This document shows, piece after piece, positions 16,856-25,626 of a stretch of DNA of 64,000 bases. Each line of letters opens with the position of its first letter. Position 1 is the stretch's first letter. The notes beneath the pieces were generated by a model. It worked only from the letters and a program-made list of their open reading frames with translations, had not been told where the DNA came from and did not search any database. The position numbers were made by a program, and so were the translations under genes. The DNA comes from Nitrosomonadales bacterium (GTDB lineage Bacteria > Pseudomonadota > Gammaproteobacteria > Burkholderiales > Gallionellaceae), in assembly GCA_016214695.1 (NCBI GenBank), contig JACRNY010000001.1, positions 496,001-560,000 of the forward strand. The letters are read 5' to 3'.

Positions 16856-19767
16856 TTCGCACCGCCTTTCTTCTTGCCGCCGCCGAAGTAGGCCAGCCAG
16901 CTCGGATGTTCTTTCATGCCGGGATATTTCTTCATGGGTTCGAATTGCGGGGAGGTCTGTTCGGGCTCGCCCTCTTCCGCCTTGTAGATGCGCACGCGCA
17001 CGTCATACCAGGCCGCCTGTCCGGTGATCGGGTCGGAGTTGGAGAAACGCTTGCCGTCGGCCTGCGCCGGCAGCTCTTCCGAGATCACATGGTTGAGCAG
17101 GAAGCCCAGCTGCGACTCGTTGGCGTTCGGCTCCAGGCTCCACGCGCCGGCAGCCTTGCCGACGGCGTTCCAGGTCCACACCGTGCCGGGTTCGACCGAC
17201 TCGCTGTAGCGCGCCATGCAGCGCACCTTGCCCCACTGCGATTCGCACCATATCCAGTCGCCGTCGGCGATGCCGGCGTTCTTCGCGGTCAGCGCGTTGA
17301 CGTAGAGATAGTTGTGCGCGTGGATCTGGCGCAACCAGGCGTTCTGCGAGTCCCACGAGTGGTACATCGCCATCGGACGCTGGGTCAGTGCGGTCAGCGG
17401 GAACTTGAGCTTGTCGCTGGTCTGCGTCTCCAGCGGTTCGTAGTAGAACGGCAGCGGATCGAAGAAGGTCTCGATGCGCTTGGCCAGATGCTTGGGCGGC
17501 TGGCGTGTGATGCTCTTGCCCTGCGCGGCCAGGCGGAACTTCTGCAGCACCTCGGAATACAGGTGGATCAGGATGGGTTCGGCATAGCGCGTGATACCAG
17601 CGTTCTGGGACCATTCGAGATAACCCTGGTTCCAGTTGCGCATGAACTGGTAGGAACGCGGCAGCACATGGTGGTGCACACAGTCGTTCTTGGCATACAT
17701 CTCCCACTGGTTCGGGTTAGGCTCGCCGCGCAGCGTCTTCTCGCCGCCCTTGCCGCGCCAGCCGGAGAGGAAGCCGATGCCGGAACCCGGCGCGGTCTCC
17801 CAGTTGACGATGAAGTCGGGATAGTCGCGGTATTTGCGCTTGCCGTCCTTGTCGACGAAGGCCGGCAGTTTCAATCTGCTTCCCAGTTCGATCAGTACTT
17901 CCTGGAAGGGCTTGCATTCGCCGGTCGGCGGCACCACCGGGATGCGCACCGAATCCACCGGGCCGTCGAACTCGGAGATCGGACGGTCCAGCATGGACAT
18001 CACGTCATGCCGCTCCAGGTAGGTCGTGTCCGGCAGGATCAGATCGGCAAAGGCGGTAGTCTCGGAATGGAATGCATCGCATACCACCAGAAACGGGATC
18101 TTGTATTCGCCGTTCTCGTCCTTGTCGACCAGCATCTTGCGCACTTCGCTGGTGTTCATGGTCGAGTTCCAGGCCATGTTGGCCATGAACAGCAGCAGCG
18201 TGTCGATCTTGTAGGGATCGCCGCGCCAGGCGTTGGTGATGGCGTTGTGCATCAGGCCGTGCACCGACAGCGGGTACTCCCACGAGAACGCCTTGTCGAT
18301 GCGCACCGGGCTGCCGTCCTCGTTGACGAACAGGTCGTCCGGATCGGAAGGCCAGCCGAGCGCCATGCCATCCAGCGGGGTGTTCGGCTGCACCGCCTTG
18401 GGATGATTCGGCGTGCGCGCGCAGGGCGGGATCGGGCGCGGGAACGGCGGCTTGTGACGGAAACCGCCGGGGCGATCGATGGTGCCCAGCAGCGTCATCA
18501 GTATCGACAGCGCGCGTATGGTCTGGAAACCGTTGGAGTGCGCAGCCAGACCGCGCATGGCGTGGAAGGAGACCGGATTGCCGGTGACGGTGTCGTGCTC
18601 CTTGCCCCAGGAATCGGTCCACGCGATCGGCAGTTCGATCTTCTGGTCGCGCGCGGTAATGCCCATCTCGTGCGCGAGGCGGCGGATGGTGTCGGCCGGG
18701 ATGCCGGTGATCTGCTCCGCCCATTCCGGCGTGTAATCCTTGACGCGGTCCTGCAGCATCTGGAACGCCGGCTTGACCGGCGTACCGTCCGACAGTTTGA
18801 ATTCACCGAGCAGAAAAGGGTCCGCGCCTTCGGTATGAGTGATCACCGGCTTGTTGGTATTGCGGTCCCACCACAATTTGTTCTGCGGATCGTAACAGCC
18901 CTCTTCCTTGGCGACCTCGGTGCGCACGAACATGCCGAACTCGTCGTGCTCGGCATCAAGGTTCACCAGTTGGCCGGAGTTGGTGTAGCGCACCAGAAAG
19001 TCGCGATCGAACAGGCCGAGCGCGATGATCTCGTGGATCAGCGCCAGGAACAGCGCGCCGTCCGTGCCCGGACGGATCGGCACCCACTCGTCGGCGATGG
19101 CGGAATAGCCGGTACGCACCGGGTTGATGGAGATGAAGCGGCCGCCCTCGCGCTTGAATTTGGAGATGGCGATCTTCATCGGATTGGAGTGGTGGTCTTC
19201 CGCCGTGCCGATCATGATGAACAGCTTGGAACGCTCGAGGTCGGGGCCGCCGAACTCCCAGAACGAACCGCCGATGGTGTAGATCATGCCTGCGGCCATG
19301 TTGACCGAGCAAAAACCGCCGTGCGCCGCGTAGTTGGGTGTGCCGAACTGGCGCGCGAACAGGCCGGTCAGAGCCTGCATCTGGTCACGGCCGGTGAACA
19401 GCGCGAACTTCTTCGGATCGGTCGCGCGGATCTTGCCCAGGCGCTCGCCAAGGATGGAGAAGGTTTCTTCCCAGCTGATCTCCTCGAACTCGCTTGTGCC
19501 GCGCTCGGCCCCGGGCTTGCGGCGCAGCGGCTTGGTCAGGCGTGCGGGCGAGTACTGTTTCATGATGCCGGACGAACCCTTGGCGCAGATCACGCCATTG
19601 TTCAGCGGATGATTCGGGTTGCCGTCGATGTAGCGCACCTCTCCGTTGCGCATATGCACGCGGATGCCGCAACGGCAGGCACACATGTAACAAGTAGTGT
19701 TCTTGATCTCGGTCTTGGCATCCGCGACCGGCGGGGCGAACGGGTCATGCAATGGGTTTGATTTCAT
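16852..19767 (-). CDS. soeA: Sulfite-oxidizing enzyme molybdopterin subunit SoeA
   Basis: A 971-residue molybdopterin oxidoreductase of the DMSO-reductase family that oxidises sulfite to sulfate in the cytoplasm. An N-terminal [4Fe-4S] site (CYMCACRCGIRV plus VICAKG) is followed by the cofactor-binding domains and the C-terminal molydopterin dinucleotide-binding fold (MAMYHSWDSQNAWLRQIHAHNYL). No Tat signal is present, which fits cytoplasmic SoeA. The ATG at 19767 (MKSNPLHDPFAPP) was chosen because the longer frame to 19818 reads into AT-rich promoter DNA; its ribosome site is weak. It leads the soeABC-sulP operon and is divergent from sat. Confidence 0.9.
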   Translation of the reverse strand: MKSNPLHDPFAPPVADAKTEIKNTTCYMCACRCGIRVHMRNGEVRYIDGNPNHPLNNGVICAKGSSGIMKQYSPARLTKPLRRKPGAERGTSEFEEISWEETFSILGERLGKIRATDPKKFALFTGRDQMQALTGLFARQFGTPNYAAHGGFCSVNMAAGMIYTIGGSFWEFGGPDLERSKLFIMIGTAEDHHSNPMKIAISKFKREGGRFISINPVRTGYSAIADEWVPIRPGTDGALFLALIHEIIALGLFDRDFLVRYTNSGQLVNLDAEHDEFGMFVRTEVAKEEGCYDPQNKLWWDRNTNKPVITHTEGADPFLLGEFKLSDGTPVKPAFQMLQDRVKDYTPEWAEQITGIPADTIRRLAHEMGITARDQKIELPIAWTDSWGKEHDTVTGNPVSFHAMRGLAAHSNGFQTIRALSILMTLLGTIDRPGGFRHKPPFPRPIPPCARTPNHPKAVQPNTPLDGMALGWPSDPDDLFVNEDGSPVRIDKAFSWEYPLSVHGLMHNAITNAWRGDPYKIDTLLLFMANMAWNSTMNTSEVRKMLVDKDENGEYKIPFLVVCDAFHSETTAFADLILPDTTYLERHDVMSMLDRPISEFDGPVDSVRIPVVPPTGECKPFQEVLIELGSRLKLPAFVDKDGKRKYRDYPDFIVNWETAPGSGIGFLSGWRGKGGEKTLRGEPNPNQWEMYAKNDCVHHHVLPRSYQFMRNWNQGYLEWSQNAGITRYAEPILIHLYSEVLQKFRLAAQGKSITRQPPKHLAKRIETFFDPLPFYYEPLETQTSDKLKFPLTALTQRPMAMYHSWDSQNAWLRQIHAHNYLYVNALTAKNAGIADGDWIWCESQWGKVRCMARYSESVEPGTVWTWNAVGKAAGAWSLEPNANESQLGFLLNHVISEELPAQADGKRFSNSDPITGQAAWYDVRVRIYKAEEGEPEQTSPQFEPMKKYPGMKEHPSWLAYFGGGKKKGGAK

Positions 19768-19863
19768 GTGCTGGAATTTATATTTATATATAGTGCTAAA
19801 GCGCGGCAGCCTTAGCAAATTACTCAGATTTTATAGGTCTGCAAGTATGCGTATCGCACGCCA

Positions 19864-19937
19864 GCACTGCCATAGCCGTGATGAGGGATTGAAGCATAAC
19901 CCGTAAGGGGGGTGCACACCTCAACCCATGAGGGCTA
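19864..19937. promoter_or_regulatory. Three tandem operator-like sites between soeA and sat
   Basis: Three 16-base elements: TAGCCGTGATGAGGGA (19873-19888), TAACCCGTAAGGGGGG (19897-19912) and CAACCCATGAGGGCTA (19922-19937), spaced 24 and 25 bp. They fill the middle of the 257-bp divergent region between soeA and sat and could serve both directions. The rest of the gap shows no convincing -35/-10 pair, though TACAAT lies shortly before the sat ribosome site. Confidence 0.55.
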
Positions 19938-20024
19938 TCGCCGACTTGAAGTTGTTGTTCTAGTGTGCGACACCTGAAGATTCATAAGTACTTGACTAGA
20001 TTACTACAATAAAGGGAGGCATGT

Positions 20025-21203
20025 ATGGCGTTGGTCAACCCGCATGGCGGGGGCAGTCTCAATCCGTTGTTGCTCGAAGGTTCCGCACTCAAGTCCGAAC
20101 TCGAAAAAGCAAAAAAACTTCCACAGGTCAAAGTCAGCTCGCGCGAGAAAGGCGACATCATCATGTTCGGCATCGGCGGCTTCACCCCGCTGGATGGCTT
20201 CATGACCCATGCCGATTGGCAAGGCGTATGCGACGGCATGAAGATGGCGAACGGCCTGTTCTGGCCCATCCCCATCACACTGTCCGTCAGCCAGGCAGTG
20301 GCCGACTCGATCAAGACCGGCCAGGAGATCGCGCTGACCGATCCGGAGAACGGCGAAACGCTGGCCACCATGTCGATCACCGAGAAATACACCATCGACA
20401 AGGCGCACGAGTGCGCCATGGTGTTCAAGACCACCGACCCGAAACACCCCGGCGTCAAGATGGTCATGGAACAGGGCGAAGTCAACCTGGCCGGTACCAT
20501 CAAGGTGCTGTCACAGGGCGGATTCCCGGAGAAGTATCCCGAACTGTTCAAGACACCCAAACAGACGCGCGAGATCTTCAGCCAGATGGGCTGGTCCAAG
20601 ATCGCCTGCTTCCAGACGCGCAACCCGATGCACCGTTCACACGAGTACTTGGCCAAGATCGCCATCGAAGTGTGCGACGGCGTACTGATCCACTCGCTGC
20701 TGGGCAACCTCAAGCCGGGCGACATCCCCGCCGAGGTGCGCGCCAAGGCCATCGGCACCCTGACCGAGAAGTATTTCGTCAAAAAGACCGTGGTCCAGGC
20801 CGGTTATCCGCTCGACATGCGTTATGCCGGTCCGCGCGAAGCGCTGTTGCATGCGGTGTTCCGTCAGAACTACGGCTGCTCGCACCAGATCGTCGGCCGC
20901 GACCACGCCGGTGTCGGCAGCTACTACGGTCCGTTCGACGCGCATCACATCTTCGACCAGGTGCCCAAGGGCGCGCTGGAAACCGAAGCTCTGAAGATCG
21001 ATATCTCGTTTTGGTGTTATAAATGCGGCGGCATGGCCTCGGCCAAGACCTGCCCGCACGACGATGCCGACCGCCTGCAAGTCTCCGGGACGCAGTTGCG
21101 CAACTCACTCTCCAAAGGTGAGAATGTACCCGCAGAGTTCAGCCGCCCCGAGGTGTTGGAGATTTTGCGTGCTTATTACGCGAGTTTAGAAGGTGAAAAG
21201 TAA
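20025..21203 (+). CDS. sat: Dissimilatory sulfate adenylyltransferase (ATP sulfurylase)
   Basis: A 392-residue homo-oligomeric ATP sulfurylase. In sulfur oxidisers it converts APS and pyrophosphate to sulfate and ATP, conserving energy. Active-site motifs are visible: [13 protein letters not shown] (QTRN and the HRSH nucleotide-binding histidines), [16 protein letters not shown], and a CysX2C...CysX8His-like metal site ([16 protein letters not shown]). GGGAGG lies upstream. It heads sat-aprM-aprB-aprA, a layout that shows it works with APS reductase in reverse. Confidence 0.96.
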   Translation: MALVNPHGGGSLNPLLLEGSALKSELEKAKKLPQVKVSSREKGDIIMFGIGGFTPLDGFMTHADWQGVCDGMKMANGLFWPIPITLSVSQAVADSIKTGQEIALTDPENGETLATMSITEKYTIDKAHECAMVFKTTDPKHPGVKMVMEQGEVNLAGTIKVLSQGGFPEKYPELFKTPKQTREIFSQMGWSKIACFQTRNPMHRSHEYLAKIAIEVCDGVLIHSLLGNLKPGDIPAEVRAKAIGTLTEKYFVKKTVVQAGYPLDMRYAGPREALLHAVFRQNYGCSHQIVGRDHAGVGSYYGPFDAHHIFDQVPKGALETEALKIDISFWCYKCGGMASAKTCPHDDADRLQVSGTQLRNSLSKGENVPAEFSRPEVLEILRAYYASLEGEK

Positions 21204-21216
21204 TGGCGGTAGGTTC

Positions 21217-21254
21217 GTCGAGTATTGGAAGTGACTTCTTTTTCCACACTCGAC
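21217..21254 (+). other. Hairpin in the sat-aprM gap
   Basis: GTCGAGT (21217-21223) pairs with ACTCGAC (21248-21254), extended by TGG/CCA across a small internal bulge. No T-run follows, so a processing or stabilising role is more likely than termination. The 103-bp gap otherwise shows only the aprM ribosome site (GAGGAG). Confidence 0.4.
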
Positions 21255-21306
21255 AGCCAACCGGTTTCAGGATGGTCATTCGTCAGCAATTATTGAGGAG
21301 AAACTA

Positions 21307-22131
21307 ATGTTCACGAGCAATCCCTTTGCCGCACTTTCGGCATCGATCCCAACCGACTACATGCAGGCGTATATCGTCGTGATGATCCTGCTGGTCATGG
21401 GCGGCACGATACTTGACATGCTGCACAAGAAAAGCGCGAAGTACTTTTTCGAGAATGCGAAAAAGGCACAGAAGAGCGCAAAACGCGAAGTCAGCGGCGG
21501 TGAAAAGGTGGCGATGGCCGCTTCCGTGCTGGTCAACGAAGTTCTGACCTCCGGCGAATTCGACAATCCGCGCCGCCGCATCTCCCATCTGCTGACCATG
21601 TGGGGAACCATCATCTTCATCGTGACTACCGCGATCATGATCTTCTCGCCGGAGTCCACCTCTACCCTGCTGCCGCAGCTGTGGCACATCGGCGCGCTGA
21701 TGCTGGCCGTGGGTGGATACTGGTTCTGGTTCTTTATCCGTGCCGATGTCGCTGCGGAAGGCCTTTCCAGCTTCCGTCTCGAGCGCGCTGACCTGTTCAT
21801 CCTCTCGCTGCTGGCCACCTCGACCTTCGCATTGATCTGGTCGTTCACCGGCGGTGGTGTGACCGTGTTCTTTGCCCTGTTCATCCTGTCCAGCACCGTG
21901 CTGTTCGGTGGTGTGTACTGGTCCAAGTTCGCCCACATGTTCTTCAAGCCGGCTGCCGCCTTCCAGAAGCGCGTCATCATGGCCGATGGTGGCCGCGAGA
22001 ATCTGCCGCCCGACTATGACCTGACCGATCCCGAAGTGCAGCGCAAGTTCCCGGATGTGCCCCAGTACATGGGCAAGAATCCGCCCAACATGGGCCTGTG
22101 CATCAAGGCTGAACGAGCCAACCATTACTAA
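21307..22131 (+). CDS. aprM: APS reductase membrane anchor AprM
   Basis: A 274-residue membrane protein with about six hydrophobic segments, found immediately before aprBA in sulfur oxidisers that lack the QmoABC complex. It is thought to link APS reductase to the quinone pool. The C-terminal part after the last helix is soluble and rich in charged residues. Assignment rests on position and overall character (HLLTMWGTIIFIVTTAIMIF, GGYWFWFFIRADV). It carries no visible heme or iron-sulfur motif, so the electron path is not explained by its sequence. Confidence 0.88.
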   Translation: MFTSNPFAALSASIPTDYMQAYIVVMILLVMGGTILDMLHKKSAKYFFENAKKAQKSAKREVSGGEKVAMAASVLVNEVLTSGEFDNPRRRISHLLTMWGTIIFIVTTAIMIFSPESTSTLLPQLWHIGALMLAVGGYWFWFFIRADVAAEGLSSFRLERADLFILSLLATSTFALIWSFTGGGVTVFFALFILSSTVLFGGVYWSKFAHMFFKPAAAFQKRVIMADGGRENLPPDYDLTDPEVQRKFPDVPQYMGKNPPNMGLCIKAERANHY

Positions 22132-22174
22132 TGCTGTCCTGACCAATTTTCGATAAGAAATAGAGGAGTATCGT

Positions 22175-22657
22175 ATGCCAACCTTTGTATATATGACGCG
22201 TTGTGACGGTTGCGGAGAGTGCGTTGACATCTGCCCGTCCGACATCATGCACATCGACAAGAAACTGCGTCGCGCCTACAACATCGAGCCCAGCATGTGC
22301 TGGGAGTGCTATTCCTGCGTGAAGGCCTGTCCGCATCACGCCATCGATGTGCGCGGCTATGCCGACTTTGCACCGCTCGGACACAGCGTGCGCGTGATCC
22401 GTGACGAAGAGAAAGGCACCATCGCGTGGCGCATCAAGTTCCGCAACGGCAAGAAAGACATGGAACTGCTGGCTCCGATCACGACCAAGCCCTGGGGCTC
22501 TGCAACACCGGACCTGTCCAAAGTGCCCGCCCCCAGCAAGGAAATGCGCGACAGCCAACTGCTGTTCAATGAACCGAAATATATCCGTATGGATGACGGT
22601 GGATTGCACACACTGCAATCCAATGGTCTGGAAATCAAGAAGGGAGTGCAGTACTGA
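22175..22657 (+). CDS. aprB: Adenylylsulfate reductase beta subunit
   Basis: A 160-residue ferredoxin-type subunit with two [4Fe-4S] sites, CDGCGECVDICPSD and CWECYSCVKACPHHAID, followed by the C-terminal arm that wraps around AprA (from GYADFAPLG onward). It passes electrons between the AprA flavin and the membrane. GAGGAG precedes the ATG. Its TGA overlaps the aprA ATG by one base. Confidence 0.96.
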   Translation: MPTFVYMTRCDGCGECVDICPSDIMHIDKKLRRAYNIEPSMCWECYSCVKACPHHAIDVRGYADFAPLGHSVRVIRDEEKGTIAWRIKFRNGKKDMELLAPITTKPWGSATPDLSKVPAPSKEMRDSQLLFNEPKYIRMDDGGLHTLQSNGLEIKKGVQY

Positions 22658-24549
22658 TGAGCTACTCGACAATCATCGAAGACAATATCGACATCCTGGT
22701 GGTGGGTGCTGGCCTGGGCGGTACCGGCGCGGCATTCGAGGCAAGATATTGGGGACAGGACAAGAAGATCGTGATCGCCGAAAAGGCGAACATCATGCGC
22801 TCCGGCGCGGTGGCGCAGGGTCTGTACGCGATCAACTGCTACATGGGTACCCGCTTCGGCGAGAACAACCCGGAAGATCATGTGCGCTACGCGCGTATCG
22901 ACCTGATGGGCATGGTGCGTGAAGACCTGCTGTTCGACATGGCGCGCCACGTGGACTCCGCTGTGCATAACTTCGAAGAGTGGGGTCTGCCCATCATGCG
23001 CAACGAGAAGAAGGGTTCCTTCCTGCGTGAAGGCCGTTGGCAGATCATGATCCACGGCGAATCCTACAAGCCCATCGTTGCCGAAGCCGCCAAAAAGTCC
23101 GCAGACAAGGTGTTCAACCGTATCTGCGTGACTCACCTGCTGATGGACGAGTCCAAGGAGAACCGTGTCGCCGGTGCCGTAGGCTTCAATGTCCGCACTG
23201 GTAACTACCACGTGTTCAAGTCCAAGACCGTGATCTGCGGTGCCGGTGGCGCTTCCAACATCTTCAAGCCGCGTTCCGTCGGCGAAGGTGCAGGCCGCGT
23301 CTGGTACGCTCCGTGGTCTTCCGGTTCTGCATATGGTCTGATGATCGAAGCCGGTGCCAAGATGACCCAGATGGAAAACCGCATCGTACTGGCCCGCTTC
23401 AAGGATGGTTACGGCCCTGTCGGCGCCTACTTCCTGCACCTCAAGACCTATACCCAGAATGGCTACGGCGAAGAGTACGAGTCCAAGTGGTTCCCGGCAC
23501 TGCAGCAAATGGTGGGCAAGGAATATCTGGATCCGGAAGTTTCGCACCGGACTCACCGCCCCATCCCGACCTGCCTGCGTAACCACGCGATCATCAACGA
23601 GGTGAATGCCGGTCGCGGCCCGATCCACATGGTCACCATGGAAGCCTTCCAGGATCCGCACCTCGAAGAGATCGGCTGGCACAACTTCCTGGGCATGACC
23701 GTCGGTCAGGCCGTGCTGTGGGCTGCCACCGACGTGGATCCCAAGTACGAAAACCCCGAGCTGACCACCTCCGAGCCTTATGTGATGGGTTCGCATGCGA
23801 CCGGTTGCGGCGCCTGGTGTTCCGGTCCGGAAGATCTGTCTCCGCCCGAGTACTTCTGGGGCTATAACCGCATGACGACTGTTGAAGGTCTGTTCGGTGC
23901 CGGTGACGCAGTAGGCGGTACGCCACACGCTTTCTCGTCGGGTTCTTTCACCGAGGGTCGCCTGGCTGCCAAGGCTGCCTGCAAATACATCGATGACGGC
24001 AAAGCAGAAGGCATCCGTGTCTCTGACGCCCAGATCGACCGTCGCAGGGAGCAAATCTACAAGCCTCTGGAAACCTACCGTGTGTTCAGCAATGAAGTGG
24101 TTGCCGGTACCGTCAATCCAAACTTCATCAATCCGAGACAGGGTCTGGATCGTCTGCAGAAGATGATGGATGAGTACTGCGGTGGTTTTGGCGTCAACTA
24201 CATGACCAACGACAAACTGCTGAACATCGGCCTGAAGAAGATGTCGATTCTGGGTGAAGACCTGGAAAAGGTTGCCGCGTCTGATATCCATGAGCTGCTG
24301 CGCGCATGGGAACTGAAGCATCGCTTCCTGACTTCTGAAAGCGTGTTCCACCATACGTTGTTCCGCAAAGAGACTCGTTGGCCGGGTTACTACTACCGTG
24401 GCGATGTGATGAAGCTGGACGACCAGAACTGGCACGTACTGACAGTTTCCCGTCGCGATCCCAAGACGGGCGAGTACACGATGGAAAAAGCACCGCTCTA
24501 CCACCTGGTAGGTGATGTAGAGAAAGCGGCGCCAGTAGACCACCACTAA
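22657..24549 (+). CDS. aprA: Adenylylsulfate reductase alpha subunit
   Basis: A 630-residue FAD enzyme. In this setting it runs oxidatively, joining sulfite with AMP to make APS in the cytoplasm. The N-terminal dinucleotide fold (VVGAGLGGTGAAFEARY), flavin-contact SGAVAQGLYAIN and the HATGCGAWCSGPEDLSP segment are characteristic of dissimilatory AprA. It is the last gene of sat-aprMBA. Codon use is strongly biased toward a few codons, as expected for an abundant protein. Confidence 0.97.
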   Translation: MSYSTIIEDNIDILVVGAGLGGTGAAFEARYWGQDKKIVIAEKANIMRSGAVAQGLYAINCYMGTRFGENNPEDHVRYARIDLMGMVREDLLFDMARHVDSAVHNFEEWGLPIMRNEKKGSFLREGRWQIMIHGESYKPIVAEAAKKSADKVFNRICVTHLLMDESKENRVAGAVGFNVRTGNYHVFKSKTVICGAGGASNIFKPRSVGEGAGRVWYAPWSSGSAYGLMIEAGAKMTQMENRIVLARFKDGYGPVGAYFLHLKTYTQNGYGEEYESKWFPALQQMVGKEYLDPEVSHRTHRPIPTCLRNHAIINEVNAGRGPIHMVTMEAFQDPHLEEIGWHNFLGMTVGQAVLWAATDVDPKYENPELTTSEPYVMGSHATGCGAWCSGPEDLSPPEYFWGYNRMTTVEGLFGAGDAVGGTPHAFSSGSFTEGRLAAKAACKYIDDGKAEGIRVSDAQIDRRREQIYKPLETYRVFSNEVVAGTVNPNFINPRQGLDRLQKMMDEYCGGFGVNYMTNDKLLNIGLKKMSILGEDLEKVAASDIHELLRAWELKHRFLTSESVFHHTLFRKETRWPGYYYRGDVMKLDDQNWHVLTVSRRDPKTGEYTMEKAPLYHLVGDVEKAAPVDHH

Positions 24550-24557
24550 GCAAATAT

Positions 24558-24591
24558 CGGCCGGATTTTCCGGTTTTGGAAAATCCGGCCG
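24558..24591 (+). other. 14-bp perfect inverted repeat just after aprA
   Basis: Arms at 24558-24571 and 24578-24591 with a 6-base loop, flanked by a second pair of arms, CAAATAT (24551-24557) and ATATTTG (24599-24605). There is no T-run directly after it. It may protect the aprA mRNA 3' end; a proper terminator follows 40 bp later. Confidence 0.55.
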
Positions 24592-24631
24592 GCGAAATAT
24601 ATTTGCTGCGACAAATGTTCTTTTATCAATT

Positions 24632-24666
24632 GAGGACCAGCATATTTTTTGTTGGTCCTCTTTTTA
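24632..24666 (+). terminator. Intrinsic terminator of the sat-apr operon
   Basis: GAGGACCA (24632-24639) pairs with TGGTCCTC (24653-24660), followed directly by TTTTTAT. It separates aprA from the next small-gene group. Confidence 0.8.
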
Positions 24667-24733
24667 TCTATCAGGCTGGTAGCGTGACATCGCTATAGAT
24701 AGAATCTTGAAACAATGCGTAGGTGAGATATCC

Positions 24734-25084
24734 ATGAATATTCTTGAAAAAACAGATGAAGAAATCCTGGAATTGGCCAACCCGATGTGGGCCGATCTGA
24801 TCAAGTACTCCAATGAAGGAAACTACGGTGCTTTCACGCGTAATTTTTCGAGCTCTTTCATTGCGGGCGCCAATGAGGTTGAAATGGGCAAGCAGTTTGC
24901 CAGAAGCGACCTTGCGAAAAACCTGTCGGAAGATTATTCCTATCTCGGCATCATCCGCCGCGGAGAATATGTCACTGTTCTGTACAAAGTGATCAACAAG
25001 AAAAATAACAGCGAATGGCTGGGAAGACTGGTGCTGGGTTATGAAAAAGACAAGGTCAGAATCTTCGGCGCTACGCTGTTCTAG
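24734..25084 (+). CDS. Uncharacterised 116-residue protein
   Basis: Not recognised. The protein is soluble, with an N-terminal helical part (NILEKTDEEILELANPMW) and a C-terminal set of alternating hydrophobic strands (YVTVLYKVINKKN, GRLVLGYEKDKVRIFGATLF), a layout compatible with an NTF2/SnoaL-like fold. The ATG at 24734 has AGGTGAG upstream and was preferred over the ATG at 24707. It heads a group with an FKBP-like and a TPR-like protein, after the apr terminator. Confidence 0.7.
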   Translation: MNILEKTDEEILELANPMWADLIKYSNEGNYGAFTRNFSSSFIAGANEVEMGKQFARSDLAKNLSEDYSYLGIIRRGEYVTVLYKVINKKNNSEWLGRLVLGYEKDKVRIFGATLF

Positions 25085-25116
25085 AAAAGAATTATCAATA
25101 TCAGGGCGCTCTAGTC

Positions 25117-25626
25117 ATGTCAGATACGATTGAAGACGAAAAATTCGTTGAACTGAGTTACAAGGTCATCGATAACAAAACCGGTGACGTATTGGTTACT
25201 GTGGATTATCCGCTGGGCTATGTTCACGGCGTGAATGATGTGATGTCCGATGAAGTGACCAGGGAGCTGTATGGGAAGAAAGTCGGCGATATCATCGAAG
25301 TGCCGGTAGACACTACCAAGTTATACGGCGAGCGGGATGAATCACTGGTTTTTACCGATCGCATAGAAAATGTCCCGGAAGAATATCGGGAGATCGGCAT
25401 GACCATCACCATGGAAAATGAAAAGGGTGAACCCAGAGACTTTATCGTCACCCGATTCGACGACAAGACATTGACTATCGATGGGAATAATCCATTGTGT
25501 GGAAGAGAAGTCACCTTCATGCTGGAAGTCCTGTCCATCCGTGACGCTACCGATGAAGAGATCGACCTTGGCGGAGCGGTCGGCGCCGATCCCGACCTGA
25601 ATGAGATACTCGACCGGGCAAAATGA
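25117..25626 (+). CDS. SlyD-like FKBP-type peptidyl-prolyl isomerase
   Basis: A 169-residue FKBP-family protein of the SlyD architecture. An FKBP half (VELSYKVIDNKTGDVL, KKVGDIIEVPVD) contains the inserted flap and the DGNNPLCGREVTFMLEVLSI segment that matches DGNHPLAGKTLNF in the true slyD of this window. It lacks the His-rich metal-binding tail and is strongly acidic. The usual aromatic PPIase residues are poorly kept, so chaperone-like binding may matter more than isomerase activity. Its stop overlaps the next start by four bases (ATGA). Confidence 0.82.
   Translation: MSDTIEDEKFVELSYKVIDNKTGDVLVTVDYPLGYVHGVNDVMSDEVTRELYGKKVGDIIEVPVDTTKLYGERDESLVFTDRIENVPEEYREIGMTITMENEKGEPRDFIVTRFDDKTLTIDGNNPLCGREVTFMLEVLSIRDATDEEIDLGGAVGADPDLNEILDRAK

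Noticed and set aside
16906-19761. A 951-residue open frame on the plus strand opposite soeA, and similar long antisense frames opposite aprA (22357-24546) and the cytochrome genes (6648-8543)
   Set aside because: High-GC codon bias on the real strand removes stops from the opposite strand. The translations are rich in Arg/His/Gly with no domains, and the sense-strand genes are certain.
20006-20014. TTGACT and TACAAT before sat as a sigma-70 promoter
   Set aside because: The two hexamers are only about seven bases apart, too close to act as -35 and -10 together.
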